From CAWAYH01 sp963786195 (lineage in GTDB: Bacteria > Acidobacteriota > Vicinamibacteria > Vicinamibacterales > 2-12-FULL-66-21), in NCBI GenBank assembly GCA_963786195.1, contig CAWAYH010000006.1:620001-684000 (forward strand): a stretch of DNA of 64,000 nt. The letters run 5' to 3'. Under the pieces are notes generated by a model. That model worked only from the letters and a program-made list of their open reading frames with translations, did no database searches and was not told where the DNA came from. This document shows, in pieces, positions 42,488-52,438 of the stretch. The translations under genes and the position numbers were made by a program. How positions within the stretch are numbered: the stretch's first letter is position 1; each line of letters opens with the position of its first letter.

Positions 42488-43090
42488 ATGGACAGTGCCC
42501 CCAGCAGCGAGGTGATCCGCGCGGCCCTCGCGCAGCTGCGCGGACCGGAGGCGTCGAACCAGGCGCTCGACCGGTTGTACGAGCGCTTCGCGCCCCGGCT
42601 GCTGTCGTACATCCGGCTCAAGATGGGCCGATCGCTGCGCGAGCGGCTCGAGTCCCGCGATATCCTTCAAGCCACGTTGCTCAAATCCTTTCAGCACCTG
42701 GGCGAGTTTCGCGGGACCGACGGCCGATCATTGATGGCGTGGCTGGCGCGCATCGCCGACCACGAGATCGTGGACCGCGTGGACTACCACCACCGTCAGC
42801 GCCGGGACGCGGCGCGGGAATCCTCCATCGATGACCATCCGGATCTGACCGCGCGGGTCCGATCCGTCCTGTCGCAGGTGATCGTGGACGAGCAGGCCCG
42901 CGAACTGGAGGCCGCCATCGACGCGCTGGCCGAGTCCCATCGCGAGATCATCCTGCTCCGCAAGTTCGAGGACCTGACGTTCCCGGAAATCGCCCGCCGA
43001 CTCGGGAAGTCCGAGGACGCCTGTCGCATGCTGTTCGCGCGCGCGATGACCGCGCTGACGCTCAGGCTCGCGGAGCGCCCCGGCGCATGA
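42488..43090 (+). CDS. ECF-family RNA polymerase sigma factor
   Basis: 200 residues from ATG 42488. Region 2 is visible (NQALDRLYERFAPRLLSYI; RDILQATLLKSFQHLGEF; SLMAWLARIADHEIVD) and region 4 follows (LAESHREIILLRKFEDLTFP, then EIARRLGKSEDACRMLFARA, the helix-turn-helix that binds the -35 element). No anti-sigma factor gene is adjacent. The stop overlaps the start of the downstream kinase in an ATGA arrangement (43087-43090), so the two are translationally coupled, as in ECF groups thought to be controlled by Ser/Thr kinases. Confidence 0.9.
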   Translation: MDSAPSSEVIRAALAQLRGPEASNQALDRLYERFAPRLLSYIRLKMGRSLRERLESRDILQATLLKSFQHLGEFRGTDGRSLMAWLARIADHEIVDRVDYHHRQRRDAARESSIDDHPDLTARVRSVLSQVIVDEQARELEAAIDALAESHREIILLRKFEDLTFPEIARRLGKSEDACRMLFARAMTALTLRLAERPGA

Positions 43091-45405
43091 GCCCCGTCGA
43101 ACCAGAACTCGAACCACTCTTCGCGCGTTTCGTCGAGGAGCACGTGCTGCGCGGCACGATCCTCCGCGCCGAGGATCTCTGCGGCGCGCGCGCGGATCTC
43201 GTCGATCCCCTCAATCGCCTCATCGCGCGGTACCTCTCGATCACGACGTCGTTGGATGGAAACGTCCTGAGCGTGGGCGCGCTCGATCGTCTCGCGGAGT
43301 CGCTGCCGACATTCGAGGGGTTCCAGACGATCGAGCGTCTCGGCGCCGGCGGGATGGGTGAGGTCTTCAAGCTAAGGGATCTCACGCTGAACCGGATCGT
43401 CGCCGCAAAAGTGGTCCGGCGCGACGCGCGCGCGCCGGCGGGCGTGACCGAGTTCCTGCGTGAGGCGCGCTCGATGGCCCTGTTCGCGGATCGCCGGATC
43501 GTCCGCATCTTCGAGTTCCGTCCTGACTCCGACCCGCCCGTCATCATCATGGAGTACGTGGACGGCTTCGAGCTCGGGCGGATCGGGCCGTCGCTCGAGT
43601 TCGCCCAGCGCGCGCGCGTGCTGATCGAGGTCTGCGGCGCGCTCGAGCACGCGCACAGCCTCGGCCTCCAGCACCGGGACCTGAAGCCGTCGAACATCCT
43701 CGTGGACGCGCAGCTTGCGCCGCGGATTCTCGACTTCGGCCTGAGCTCGGGCGATCCGCACCGCGGACACCTCAAGGGCACGCTGAACTACGTGGCGCCG
43801 GAACAACTCGATCCCTCGAAGCGCATCGACCACCGCACCGATGTGTACGCGCTCGGCGTGGTCCTGTACGAGCTGCTCTGCGGCCGTCCACCGTTTGCGG
43901 GCGTCTCGGACGAAGAGGTCATCAGGAACATCCGCGAGGGCCACCCGACGCTGCCCGTGGAGATCGATGCCCGTGTGCCCGAGCCGCTCCAGGCGGTGGC
44001 GCTGAAGGCGATGGAGCGCGATCCGGCGCTGCGATATCCATCGGCCCTCGATATGGCGGCCGATCTTCAGCGGTTTCTCGACGGACGCCCCGTGCTCGCC
44101 CGGCCGTCCACCTACGCGTCGACGCTCGGGATACGCGTCGCGCCGCACCTTCAGCAGATCGCGGAATGGCTGCGGGTCCGATTGATCTATCCGCACGAGG
44201 CCGAGCGGCTCCGTGCCGCCTACCGCGCGCTCGACGCGAGGGAGGATGACTGGATCGTCGAGAGCCGCACCCTCTCGTACTCCCAGATCGCGCTCTACCT
44301 GGGCGCGTTTCTGCTGATCGCCGGCAGCCTCTTCTATTTCGCCGCCCACCGCTGGTTCGACGCCGTGCGCGGCATCGTCCGTCCGCTGGCCGTACTCGGT
44401 CTGCCGTTCCTCGGCCTCAACGCCGGCGCTCACCTGCTCTATCGGAGAGAACACAAAGCCGTCGCGATCGCGTTCTATCTCGCGGCCGTCGGGTTGCTGC
44501 CGCTCCTGCTCATCATCCTCTTTCACGAGACGGGATTTCTGGTCGTCGCGCCGGACAGCCCGGGTCAGCTCTTTACGGACGGATCGATCTCGAACCGGCA
44601 GCTCCAGATCACGACGCTCATCGGATGCCTCTGGTGCGGTTTTCTTGCGGTGCGCACGCGTACGGCGGCGCTCAGCACGGTCTTTTCCCTGCTGATCCTG
44701 TTGTTCGGCCTGTCGGTGCTCTCGGATTTCGGACTCCGATCGTGGCTCGAGGACGCCCGATGGGACCTGCTGGCGCTGCACCTGCTCCCGCTGGTCGCGG
44801 GCTACGTGCTCCTCGGCTTCCTGGCGGAGCGAAGCGCGCGGCCGTGGCTCGCCAAGCCGCCCTACGTGTCCGGCGTCGTCCTGCTGATCGCCGCGCTGGA
44901 GCTCCTTGCGTTGAACGGCCGCGCGTTCCACTACCTCGGTTTCTCGCTGCAGGCGTTTCAGTCACCGACCGTCAGCAGCCGCGTGCTGATCGACACGCTG
45001 GCCGCGATGACGCTCAACGGCCTGTGCTTCTACCTGCTCGCCGCCTCTCTCGATCGACACGGCACCGAAATGCGGGCGATTGCCGCGCGGATCCTGTTCA
45101 CAATTGCGCCGTTCGCGCTGCTCCAACCGCTCGGGTATCTCGTCAGGGAAGGCGAGTACTCGCTGCGCTACGACTGGATCTATTTGATCGCGGCGGCGTC
45201 GATCGCGCTCCTCAGCCAGAAGCGGCAGCGCCGCGCGTTCTACTACGCCGGCGTCCTGAACATGGCAGGCGCCCTCTACTGGATCGCGAATCACCGGGAG
45301 TGGTTCGACGAGCCGTGGTGGGCCATCGCCGTCATCGCCGCAGGCCTGATCGCGTTGGTCGTAGGTTTTGTGCTGGATCGAAGGGAGCGGCAGCTGCGTC
45401 GTTAG
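43087..45405 (+). CDS. Ser/Thr protein kinase with multi-pass membrane C-terminal domain
   Basis: 772 residues, intact. The kinase domain (about 79-340) has LGAGGMGEVFKLRD, the catalytic loop HRDLKPSN near 197, DFGLSS near 217 and GTLNYVAPEQLD. From about residue 395 to the end there are some ten or more hydrophobic helices (IALYLGAFLLIAGSLFYFA; AFYLAAVGLLPLLLIILFH; VSGVVLLIAALELLAL), a polytopic domain that could sense membrane state. The first 75 residues are a separate acidic segment. It overlaps the sigma factor gene by 4 bp (ATGA), so kinase and sigma factor are made together and the kinase may control the sigma factor by phosphorylation. Its TAG stop (45403-45405) abuts hairpin repeat copy 2. 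Confidence 0.9.
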   Translation: MSPVEPELEPLFARFVEEHVLRGTILRAEDLCGARADLVDPLNRLIARYLSITTSLDGNVLSVGALDRLAESLPTFEGFQTIERLGAGGMGEVFKLRDLTLNRIVAAKVVRRDARAPAGVTEFLREARSMALFADRRIVRIFEFRPDSDPPVIIMEYVDGFELGRIGPSLEFAQRARVLIEVCGALEHAHSLGLQHRDLKPSNILVDAQLAPRILDFGLSSGDPHRGHLKGTLNYVAPEQLDPSKRIDHRTDVYALGVVLYELLCGRPPFAGVSDEEVIRNIREGHPTLPVEIDARVPEPLQAVALKAMERDPALRYPSALDMAADLQRFLDGRPVLARPSTYASTLGIRVAPHLQQIAEWLRVRLIYPHEAERLRAAYRALDAREDDWIVESRTLSYSQIALYLGAFLLIAGSLFYFAAHRWFDAVRGIVRPLAVLGLPFLGLNAGAHLLYRREHKAVAIAFYLAAVGLLPLLLIILFHETGFLVVAPDSPGQLFTDGSISNRQLQITTLIGCLWCGFLAVRTRTAALSTVFSLLILLFGLSVLSDFGLRSWLEDARWDLLALHLLPLVAGYVLLGFLAERSARPWLAKPPYVSGVVLLIAALELLALNGRAFHYLGFSLQAFQSPTVSSRVLIDTLAAMTLNGLCFYLLAASLDRHGTEMRAIAARILFTIAPFALLQPLGYLVREGEYSLRYDWIYLIAAASIALLSQKRQRRAFYYAGVLNMAGALYWIANHREWFDEPWWAIAVIAAGLIALVVGFVLDRRERQLRR

Positions 45406-45553
45406 AGGCAGGGAGGGGGCGGAGGGAGCGGAGAAGAACAACACACGGAGGCGCGGAGGCGCGGAGGAACCTACTTTTAGGTTTCCAGAAAGACCATTCT
45501 CCGTGTCTCCGCGTCTCCGTGTGTTGTTCTTCTCCGCTCCCTCCGTCCCCTCC
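45405..45553. repeat. long inverted-repeat element, copy 2
   Basis: Arms of about 55 bp (from about 45412 and ending at 45553) match in reverse complement at roughly 51 of 55 positions, with shared words GGAGCGGAGAAGAACAACAC and ACACGGAGGCGCGGAG. The loop contains TTTCCAGAAAGACC, close to copy 1. The outer left flank GAGGCAGGGAGGGG is also shared with copy 1. The element starts at the last base of the kinase stop codon. Confidence 0.9.
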
Positions 45554-45574
45554 ATAGCGGCCGAGTGAAACTGT

Positions 45575-46486
45575 ATGCCCGAGTTGTGGGACGTTATTGG
45601 TATCGGAGCAACCTCCGTTGACTTCGTCTACCGGATTCCGGCCAGGCCCGAACCTGAAGGACCGCATTCGAAGGTCCGGATCTCGAGCCACATGGTCTCG
45701 TGCGGCGGCCAGACCGCCACCGCGCTCGGGACGTGCGCCGCGCTGGGCCTCCGCGCCAGCTTTGCCGGCGTCCTCGGATCCGATGAGAACGGACGACGGA
45801 TTCGAGAGGCGCTCGTGCTGAGGGGTGTCCACGTCGGTGACGCGTTGATCTCGGAGGCGCCCAATCAGTTCGCCGTCATCCTCGTGGACGAGCGGACCGG
45901 CGAGCGGATGGTCCTCTGGAGCCGCGATGCGCTCCTGTCGCTCGAACCGCACGACCTCCGCCCCGACTTGCTGGCCGGCGCACGCCTCGTTCATGTGGAC
46001 GATGTGGATCAGGAGGGCGCGATTCGGGTGGCGCAGGCGGCCCGGGCGACGGGGGCGATCGTCACGAGCGACATCGATCGGCTGACGGATCGGACGCAGG
46101 CGCTCATCGCTGCGGTCAGCATTCCCATTCTCGCGGAGCACGTGCCCACCGCGCTGACGGGCGAATCCGACATGGAGCGTGCGCTGCGCAAGCTGCGCGG
46201 ATCTGAGAGCCGGCTGGTGTGCGTCACGCTCGGCCGGCGCGGGGCGATGCTGCTGGATGGCGACCGGATCCACCATGAACCGGGGTTCGCCGTAAACGCG
46301 ATCGATACGACGGGCGCCGGCGACGTGTTCCGTGGCGCGTTCATCTACGCGCTGCTCCGCGGAGACGCGCCACCCGACATCCTCCGGTTTGCCAACGCGG
46401 CCGCTGCCGTCAGCTGCACGTCCCCCGGCGCGCTCGACAGCGTCCCCACGCTCGCCGACGTCAGGCACCTGCTGGATCGCGTATAA
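45575..46486 (+). CDS. PfkB-family carbohydrate (ribokinase-like) kinase
   Basis: 303 residues. The N-terminal VIGIGATSVDFVYRIPARP and CGGQTATALGTCAALGL (substrate glycine motif) and the C-terminal AIDTTGAGDVFRGAF near residue 245 (anion hole and catalytic Asp of DTTGAGD) define a PfkB/ribokinase fold enzyme. The sugar or nucleoside substrate cannot be told. No other sugar genes are adjacent. The start follows the hairpin element by 20 bp and has no clear SD. The protein is cytosolic. Confidence 0.88.
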   Translation: MPELWDVIGIGATSVDFVYRIPARPEPEGPHSKVRISSHMVSCGGQTATALGTCAALGLRASFAGVLGSDENGRRIREALVLRGVHVGDALISEAPNQFAVILVDERTGERMVLWSRDALLSLEPHDLRPDLLAGARLVHVDDVDQEGAIRVAQAARATGAIVTSDIDRLTDRTQALIAAVSIPILAEHVPTALTGESDMERALRKLRGSESRLVCVTLGRRGAMLLDGDRIHHEPGFAVNAIDTTGAGDVFRGAFIYALLRGDAPPDILRFANAAAAVSCTSPGALDSVPTLADVRHLLDRV

Positions 46487-46487
46487 T
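46482..46487 (+). promoter_or_regulatory. possible -10 box (TATAAT) upstream of the trypsin-like protease gene
   Basis: A perfect TATAAT that includes the stop codon of the PfkB gene, 111 bp before the protease ATG. No good -35 box is seen at 16-18 bp, so the call is weak. Confidence 0.3.
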
Positions 46488-46598
46488 CCTCGCCCCGGTC
46501 CGGGAGCTGCGAACAATCCTCGTCTGGAAGCCGTAACAAACTGCGTGCACCAGTGGTGCGCCCGGTATCGGTGTCGACCGCGCGAGAGGACATCAGTC

Positions 46599-47939
46599 AT
46601 GAAACGCAAGGCGCTCGTCACTGCTTCCTGCCTCGTCGCGGCATTCACGCTGACGTTCCGAGCGCAGGGTCCCGCGCCCGCCAAGCCCCTCTCCGGTCAG
46701 TATCGTTTCGAAAGTGACGCCGCGCTCGTCTGGACGGCCGCGTCCACAGCCGAACTCGGGCGACAGCTCGAGCGATCGCCCTGGAAGCCCGCGTCCAACA
46801 GCGAGCGTCCGCGTGGAGGACTGGAGCTTTACTCGAAGGTGGCGCCCGCGGTCGTCGTCGTGCGCACCGACACCGGCCACGGCACCGGCTTCATCGTCAG
46901 CCCCGAAGGACACGTGCTGACGAACCATCACGTGGTGGCGGACGGCCTGCGGCACGACATCCAGAAGTCGGCCTCGTACGCGCTCGTCCACCTCGGGCAG
47001 CTCGGCGCCGACGGCGTGATGCGCCTGCGCGACGAACCCGTTCGCGGGCTGCTGCTGAAGTCCGACCCTGCGGTGGACCTCGCGCTGCTGAAGCTCGAGA
47101 CCATTCCGCCCGAGCTCAAGCCGCTGCCGAGCATCACGCTGTCAAGCGTCGCGCCACGCCCAGGACAGCCGGCCACGATTGTCGGCCACCCGGCGTCAGG
47201 GATGCTCTGGACGCTCCGGTCCGGCGAGGTGGCGTCGATCGGCCGGATGCCCGCCGATCTCGTCGACGTCGTCATGCTGCAGCTCGCCGGGACGCAGGGC
47301 GAGCGCCGGCAGCTCGTCGAGCAACTGAAGCAGGCGCCGTCGCGGCGGATCCTCATCACGTCCGCCGGTGCCAACCCCGGTGATTCGGGCGGTCCCGTCG
47401 TCGATTCCACGGGACGCCTCATCGCGGTCACGTTTGCGGTGCCGGCCGAAGTGTCGCAGGCGAAATTCAGCTACCACGTCCACCTCGACGAGGTGAAGGC
47501 GTTCATGGCGAAGATGCCGGCTGCGCCGCGGCTGAGCGTTCCCGATCCCTGGCAGCTCGCGACGCGGGTCGCGGTGCGGGACGTGGACAGGGACGGCCGC
47601 GCAGACGTGCTGATGGCGGGGACGGACAAACCGGAGGAACTGCTGTTCGACCTCGACAACGACACGCCCGCGGCTGCGGTGGCCGACGTCCCCGGCCTGG
47701 TCCGCGATCGCAAGTGGGAGTTCGAGTTCGCGCTGCGCGTCGATCCGTCGGAGCCGACGTCCACGGCGTTCTACGACACGGACAACGACGGGACCATCGA
47801 CCTCATTCACACGGTCGTGGACAACGACCATACGAAGAACACGCGATTCGTGCGGACCGCCGACGGCAACTGGCGCGCGGAGTCCAACGTCACGCTGACG
47901 TTCCCGTCCGCGACATATTTGAAGGATCGCGCCGACTGA
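46599..47939 (+). CDS. exported trypsin-like serine protease (S1C/DegP-type core) with C-terminal Ca-binding-like repeats
   Basis: 446 residues from ATG 46599, SD GAGAGGA. A signal peptide (LVTASCLVAAFTLTFRAQ) precedes a chymotrypsin-fold protease with His in LTNHHVVADG (about 109), Asp in PAVDLALLKLE (about 158) and Ser in NPGDSGGPVVD (about 262). After the protease domain come two acidic motifs, DVDRDGRADVLMAG (about 329) and DTDNDGTIDLIH (about 390), spaced like dockerin or EF-hand calcium loops. No PDZ domain is present. The frame stops at 47939, but the next frame continues plausibly (SQRLAVLLKTK to 47974), so a base may be missing near 47935. It lies just upstream of the CHAT protease gene. 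Confidence 0.85.
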   Translation: MKRKALVTASCLVAAFTLTFRAQGPAPAKPLSGQYRFESDAALVWTAASTAELGRQLERSPWKPASNSERPRGGLELYSKVAPAVVVVRTDTGHGTGFIVSPEGHVLTNHHVVADGLRHDIQKSASYALVHLGQLGADGVMRLRDEPVRGLLLKSDPAVDLALLKLETIPPELKPLPSITLSSVAPRPGQPATIVGHPASGMLWTLRSGEVASIGRMPADLVDVVMLQLAGTQGERRQLVEQLKQAPSRRILITSAGANPGDSGGPVVDSTGRLIAVTFAVPAEVSQAKFSYHVHLDEVKAFMAKMPAAPRLSVPDPWQLATRVAVRDVDRDGRADVLMAGTDKPEELLFDLDNDTPAAAVADVPGLVRDRKWEFEFALRVDPSEPTSTAFYDTDNDGTIDLIHTVVDNDHTKNTRFVRTADGNWRAESNVTLTFPSATYLKDRAD

Positions 47940-48052
47940 GCCAGCGGCTGGCCGTGCTGCTCAAGACCAAGTGAGGCTGCTGAACGTTCACGTCGCGCTG
48001 TCGAGGCAAGCGGTTTCTGACACCACTGAACTTCGAATTGAGGCCACCCGCC

Positions 48053-51000
48053 ATGAAGCTCCGGCTCACCGAAGTCGGCCGACTGTTGCTCGTTCTTCTG
48101 GTGGTGGCGGCCACTCGAGGTTTCGCGTTCGCGGATTCGCAACAGACGCGTCCAAAAGCGTCAAAACTTCGACCGGGGGGCGCGGCGATCGAACGTTCGA
48201 TCGCCGGCAGCGATACACACCTGTACACCATCAAGCTCAAAGCGGGCCAGTACTGCAGTGTCAGCGTGCGGCAATCCGCCATTGATCTCGTCGCGACGCT
48301 GGCAGGACCCGATGGCGGTCAGGTCGCGCGAGTCGACACACCCCTTCGCACGACCGGCGATGAACTCGTGCGGATGTGGCGGCGAGCTCCGGGACTCACT
48401 CGCTGACGATTCGCGCAGGTTGGACTGAGGCCCCGAAGGGTGCTGTACGACATCCGAGTCGACAGCCTGCGCCAGGCGACGGACCGAGATCGTCGCCGCA
48501 CAGAGGCGCTTCGAGTCTTCGAGCGTGCGGAGCAGTGGCGAGGGACGGGAACGGCCGAATCCCTGGATCAGGCACAGCAGGCGTACGAACAGGCGCTGAC
48601 CCTGTTTCAGGCCAATCACGACGCTCACGAAGCAGCCACCGTGCTGCTTCGAACCGCAGACGTGCTCGGCACGATCGGTCATCTGAAGCGTGCTGGTGAT
48701 AAGTATGGCGAGGCGGCAGCAGCGTTTCACGAGCTGAAGGATCAGGCACGAGAAGCCGAGGCTCTCAGCTCGACTGACTCCGGCAGAAGCGAAGCGCTTG
48801 GGCTCGCGCAGCTTTCGAAGGACAGGACCGTGGAAGCACTTGCCCTGCTCAGACAAAGCGGCGCCCACTACTGGGCTCGGAAGTACGCGGAGGGCAAAGC
48901 CAGTGGCGAACAGGCCAAGGCGATCTTCGAACAGCTCAACAATCGCTGGGGGGTCGCGCTGGCGTTGCGAACGACGGGAATGTCGGTGCAGGACGTCGAC
49001 AGTCAGAAGGCAGCGCTCGGTTATTACCAGGAGGCATTGGCCCTCGCGCATGCCGGAGGCTACCTCGATCTCGAGGCCGATACGCTCGGCAGCATCGCGT
49101 GGAGTGCCATTTATAGCGGTGAGATGCCGACCGCACTTGCTCACTACACTCGCGGCGTGCAGCTGGCGAAGCAGGCTGGTGCGCTCCTGACGGAAGCGTG
49201 GCAATCCACGGCCATCGGTCAGATCTACCAGCGGTTTGGGCAGGCACGAAAAGCGCTGCCCTACTTCGAGCGGACCATTGAACTGACGCGCCTCCTCCAG
49301 GTCTCCTATGACGAGGGCGTCGCGCTGGGCTCCATGGGCCAGGCGTACCGACGCTTGGCGACTGGGCGAAGGGTGTGGAGTATCGCCAGCAGGCGCTGCG
49401 GATCTTCCAGCGAATCAAGGACCGTCAGGAGGAGGCCGTCATGCTCTCAGCCTCGGCATGGAGTACGAGCAGGCAGGCAGTCTCGCCGAGGCACTGGACC
49501 ACTTCAACCGCGCGCTCGGCCTCCTGCGCGAGCTTGGAAATCGTCGTCGTGAAGGCTGGACGCTGAGCAGGCTCGGGAGCTTCTACGCGGCCCGCGGGGA
49601 TTATCGCCGTGCCCTCGAGATGGATCAACAAGCACTGGCGCTGAGCCGATCGACCAACGACGGCATCGGAGAGATCGACGCGCTCGTTCGTCTTGGAGAT
49701 GTTTCACGACTGCTGGGGGAGGCGCAACGCGCGCTCGAATTCTACGACCAGGCCCGGCGTCCGCGCGAGCAAAGGGATTGAGGAACGAAGAAGCGATCAC
49801 ACTCGTCAGGATGGGCTGACTGGTACTCAGCGACCAGAAAGTACGACGACGACAGGGCGCGGACCCGATATGGTGAAGCGCTGTCGATCGTAAACGCGGA
49901 GAGAGCACGGACATGCTGGCGGAGAGTCGGCCGTGCTGAAGGGTCTCGGCGCGACGCGCCTGGCGACCGGCGATTCGAGGGCGCCCTCGCGGGTACAGGA
50001 AGAAGCGCTCAAGCTTGCTGGAGCGGGCGCGCAGCGCGTCGATGTTTTGATTGGCCTCGGCGAGACGCTCGTGAGGGCCGGCCAGGTCCAGCGGGCCCTC
50101 GCCCTGTACCGGCGAGGCACTTCAACTCGCGCGCGCCAATCAACTACAGGCCGCAGAAGCGATCCCTCGTCCTGCGCAACTTCATGACCGGGTGGAACGC
50201 GGCCGGCAGACCGGCGCTGGCGGCATTGTACGGAAAACAGGCGGTCAACCTGTTTCAGGCCGTTCGCGCCAACATCCTCGAGCTGGAGCCTCAGACACAG
50301 CGGGCCTACCTGCGCTCGAAGGAGGACGTCTATCGTGAGCTCGCCGATCTGCTGGTCACGGCCGGCCGACTGCCCGAAGCACAACAGGTTCTCGACTTCC
50401 TGAAGCAGGAAGAGCTGCGTGACTACGTTCGGCGGGACGCGGAAGGCGGCGGCGCGGCTGGGGCGACTCGAGCTCTCACCGTCAGAGGCCGCGTGGCAGC
50501 AGCGATACAACGAGATTGCCGATCGAGATCGTGGCCCTCGGGCGGGAACGCAGCAGGCTGTCCGGCCTGAGTCCCCGACTGCCGGAAGACGACGCACGGC
50601 TCGCACAGCTCGACGCCGACATGCGAGTCGCTGCGCGGGCCTACGAGATGTTCCTGGTGTCGCTGGCTGCGGAATTCGGGACCAGGCCTGACGCCGCTGG
50701 TCGCATCCATGACATCCGCGAAGAGCAAGGGCTCATGGCCCACCTTCGCAAACGGCCCGGCACGGTGGCGCTCTACACGATCGCGGGGCAACGACGCTAC
50801 AGCGTGATCGTCATCACTCCCGACGTCATCAAAGCCGCCGAATTCCCCGTGTCCGCCGCAGACCTCGGACGCAAGGTGCTGGCGTTTCTCGAGGTGCTGA
50901 AGGATCCTCGCCGCGATCCGCTGCCTCTCGCCCGCGAGCTGTACAACATCATCGTGGCTCCCATTGCAAAGGACCTCGAGCAGGCCGGCGCGAAAACCTT

Positions 51001-51851
51001 GATGTGGTCGCTCGACGGAGTGCTGCGCTATCTTCCAATCACCGCACTCCACGACGGCCGTGGCTACCTCCTCGAACGTTATACGACCGCGGTCTACACG
51101 CCGGCCAGTAAAGACAGGCTGGGAGAAGTACCCCGGCGGTGGCAGACGGGCCTCGGGGTTGGCGTCTCAAAAGCGACGGAAGGCTTCGACCCGCTCCCCG
51201 CCGTTGTCGATGAGCTCCACAGCATCATCAGGGATGATCGGGCCGAGAATGCGGACGGTGGCGTCCTGCGCGGTCGGGTCCTGCTGGACGAGTCCTTTAC
51301 TGAGGCCGCCTTGAGGGCCGAGCTGCGCCAGAGTCCGTCCGTCGTGCACGTCGCGACGCATTTTCAATTCCGCCCCGGAAACGAAACCGACTCCTTTCTG
51401 CTGCTCGGGGACGGTCGCCGGCTCACCGTCGCCGATCTCAAGCAGGAATTCGCGTTTTTTGTCGGCGTCGATCTGCTCACCCTGTCCGCGTGCAATACAG
51501 CCACGGGCGGCGCCGGCGCCACCGGCGAAGAGATTGAGAGCTTCGCTGCCCTGGCGCAGCAAAAGGGCGCGATATCCGTCATTGCCACCCTCTGGCCCGT
51601 GGCTGACCGAAGCACACGCGAGCTCATGGAGCGTTTCTACCGGGCGCGAAGCGGGTCGGATGCCATCTCGAAGGCGGATGCACTCCGGAATGCGCAGCTG
51701 TCCCTCTTGCGGGGTGAAACGACCTCTTCCAAGAACAGCACACGTCGCGGTCTGACAGGCGTGCGCACGGCTCCGACTGGTCTCCGCACTGCGGCCTACG
51801 AGCATCCGTAACCACCGGGCGCCGTTTCTCCTGATCGGAAACTGGCAGTAG
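48053..51851 (+). pseudogene. exported TPR-CHAT domain protein (caspase-like protease), about ten frameshifts
   Basis: About 1265 residues when joined. ATG 48053 opens a signal peptide (RLLLVLLVVAATRGFAFA). An N-terminal PPC-like beta domain follows (HLYTIKLKAGQYCSVSV), then about ten TPR-like repeats (48440-50400; for example ALPYFERTIELTRLLQ), then a CHAT domain with the catalytic His in VVHVATHFQF (51345) and Cys in LLTLSACNTATGG (51490). Shifts fall near 48385, 48435, 49362, 49440, 49785, 50120, 50510 and 51795, among others. With the last corrected, the protein ends APFLLIGNWQ, the normal CHAT C-terminus, at the TAG 51849-51851. CHAT enzymes are caspase-like cysteine proteases; substrates are unknown. 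The signal peptide places it in the envelope. Confidence 0.83.
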
Positions 51852-51882
51852 GGGTGCCGGTTTCCGTGTTTTCCGCGGTGGT

Positions 51883-51931
51883 GATCCACTTCCCTGCCTC
51901 CTGCGCCTGTATGGGTGAGGAGGATAGGACA
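51883..51931 (+). promoter_or_regulatory. conserved 49-nt leader of exported PPC-like gene 1
   Basis: Starts GATCCACTTCC and contains the core TGCGCCTGTA, then GGGTGAGGAGGATAGGACA directly before the ATG. It matches the leader at 53031-53079 in length and nearly all positions. GAGGAGG is the SD. Confidence 0.7.
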
Positions 51932-52294
51932 ATGACACTCAACAAGACGGTGCGACAGATGGTGGCGGCGGTTCTGGTGCTGGGGACGTTGGTGGCGGGG
52001 CCGAGCGCGGCGTTTGCGCAGCTGAGCCCGCGGGTGAGCCGGGTGCTCGCGTTCGACACCGACACGTGGCGGGTCTGGGTGACGGCCGGCTACACGTATA
52101 CAGTCATCGTCGACGGCGACGGCGACACGGACCTCGACCTCGTCGTCAGGGACCGCTTCGGCACGATCGGCCGCGACATCGACGAAACGGACTACTGCGT
52201 CGTGACGTTCCGCGCCCGGACGACCGGCTACATCGAGATCAACATCGAGAATCTCGGCCGGGTCTACAACGAATACGTCATCAGCGTCCGTTAA
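51932..52294 (+). CDS. small exported PPC-like single-domain protein, copy 1
   Basis: 120 residues. The signal peptide VAAVLVLGTLVAGPSAAFAQ is followed by one beta-sandwich-like domain of about 90 residues (TWRVWVTAGYTYTVIVDGDG; TDLDLVVRDRFG; VVTFRARTTGYIEI), close to bacterial pre-peptidase C-terminal (PPC) domains, normally found attached to secreted proteases. Here it is free-standing. The Asp-rich DGDGDTDLDL loop could bind calcium. It is a near-identical paralogue of the protein at 53080 and follows the CHAT gene, whose N-terminus has a similar domain. Function unknown; a binding or inhibitory partner of the CHAT protein is possible. Confidence 0.78.
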   Translation: MTLNKTVRQMVAAVLVLGTLVAGPSAAFAQLSPRVSRVLAFDTDTWRVWVTAGYTYTVIVDGDGDTDLDLVVRDRFGTIGRDIDETDYCVVTFRARTTGYIEINIENLGRVYNEYVISVR

Positions 52295-52315
52295 ACGGCC
52301 CTCATCCCGCAGCTT

Positions 52316-52360
52316 CCAGCCGGTCCCGCCCGCCAGGGTGGGCCGGCTGGTGGCGTTTTT
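52316..52360 (+). terminator. rho-independent terminator after PPC-like gene 1
   Basis: The stem CCAGCCGG / CCGGCTGG, extended inward by CCCGCC against GGTGGG, is followed by TGGCG and five T residues. The same design occurs at 53464. Confidence 0.75.
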
Positions 52361-52391
52361 ACCCAGCTTCCAGCTCCCAGCTAGCGCACCT

Positions 52392-52438
52392 GATCCGATC
52401 CGCGGCCTTCTGCGCCTGTAGGGGTGAGGAGAATGGCA
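52392..52438 (+). promoter_or_regulatory. conserved leader of exported PPC-like gene 2
   Basis: Shares GATCC and the core TGCGCCTGTAGGGGTGAGGA with the leaders of the other two small genes, but is 2 nt shorter next to the start codon. Confidence 0.65.

Noticed and set aside
38707..45553. Composite transposon bounded by the two hairpin elements
   Set aside because: No transposase lies between them, and the genes inside (kinases, ECF, lipoprotein) look like normal chromosome.
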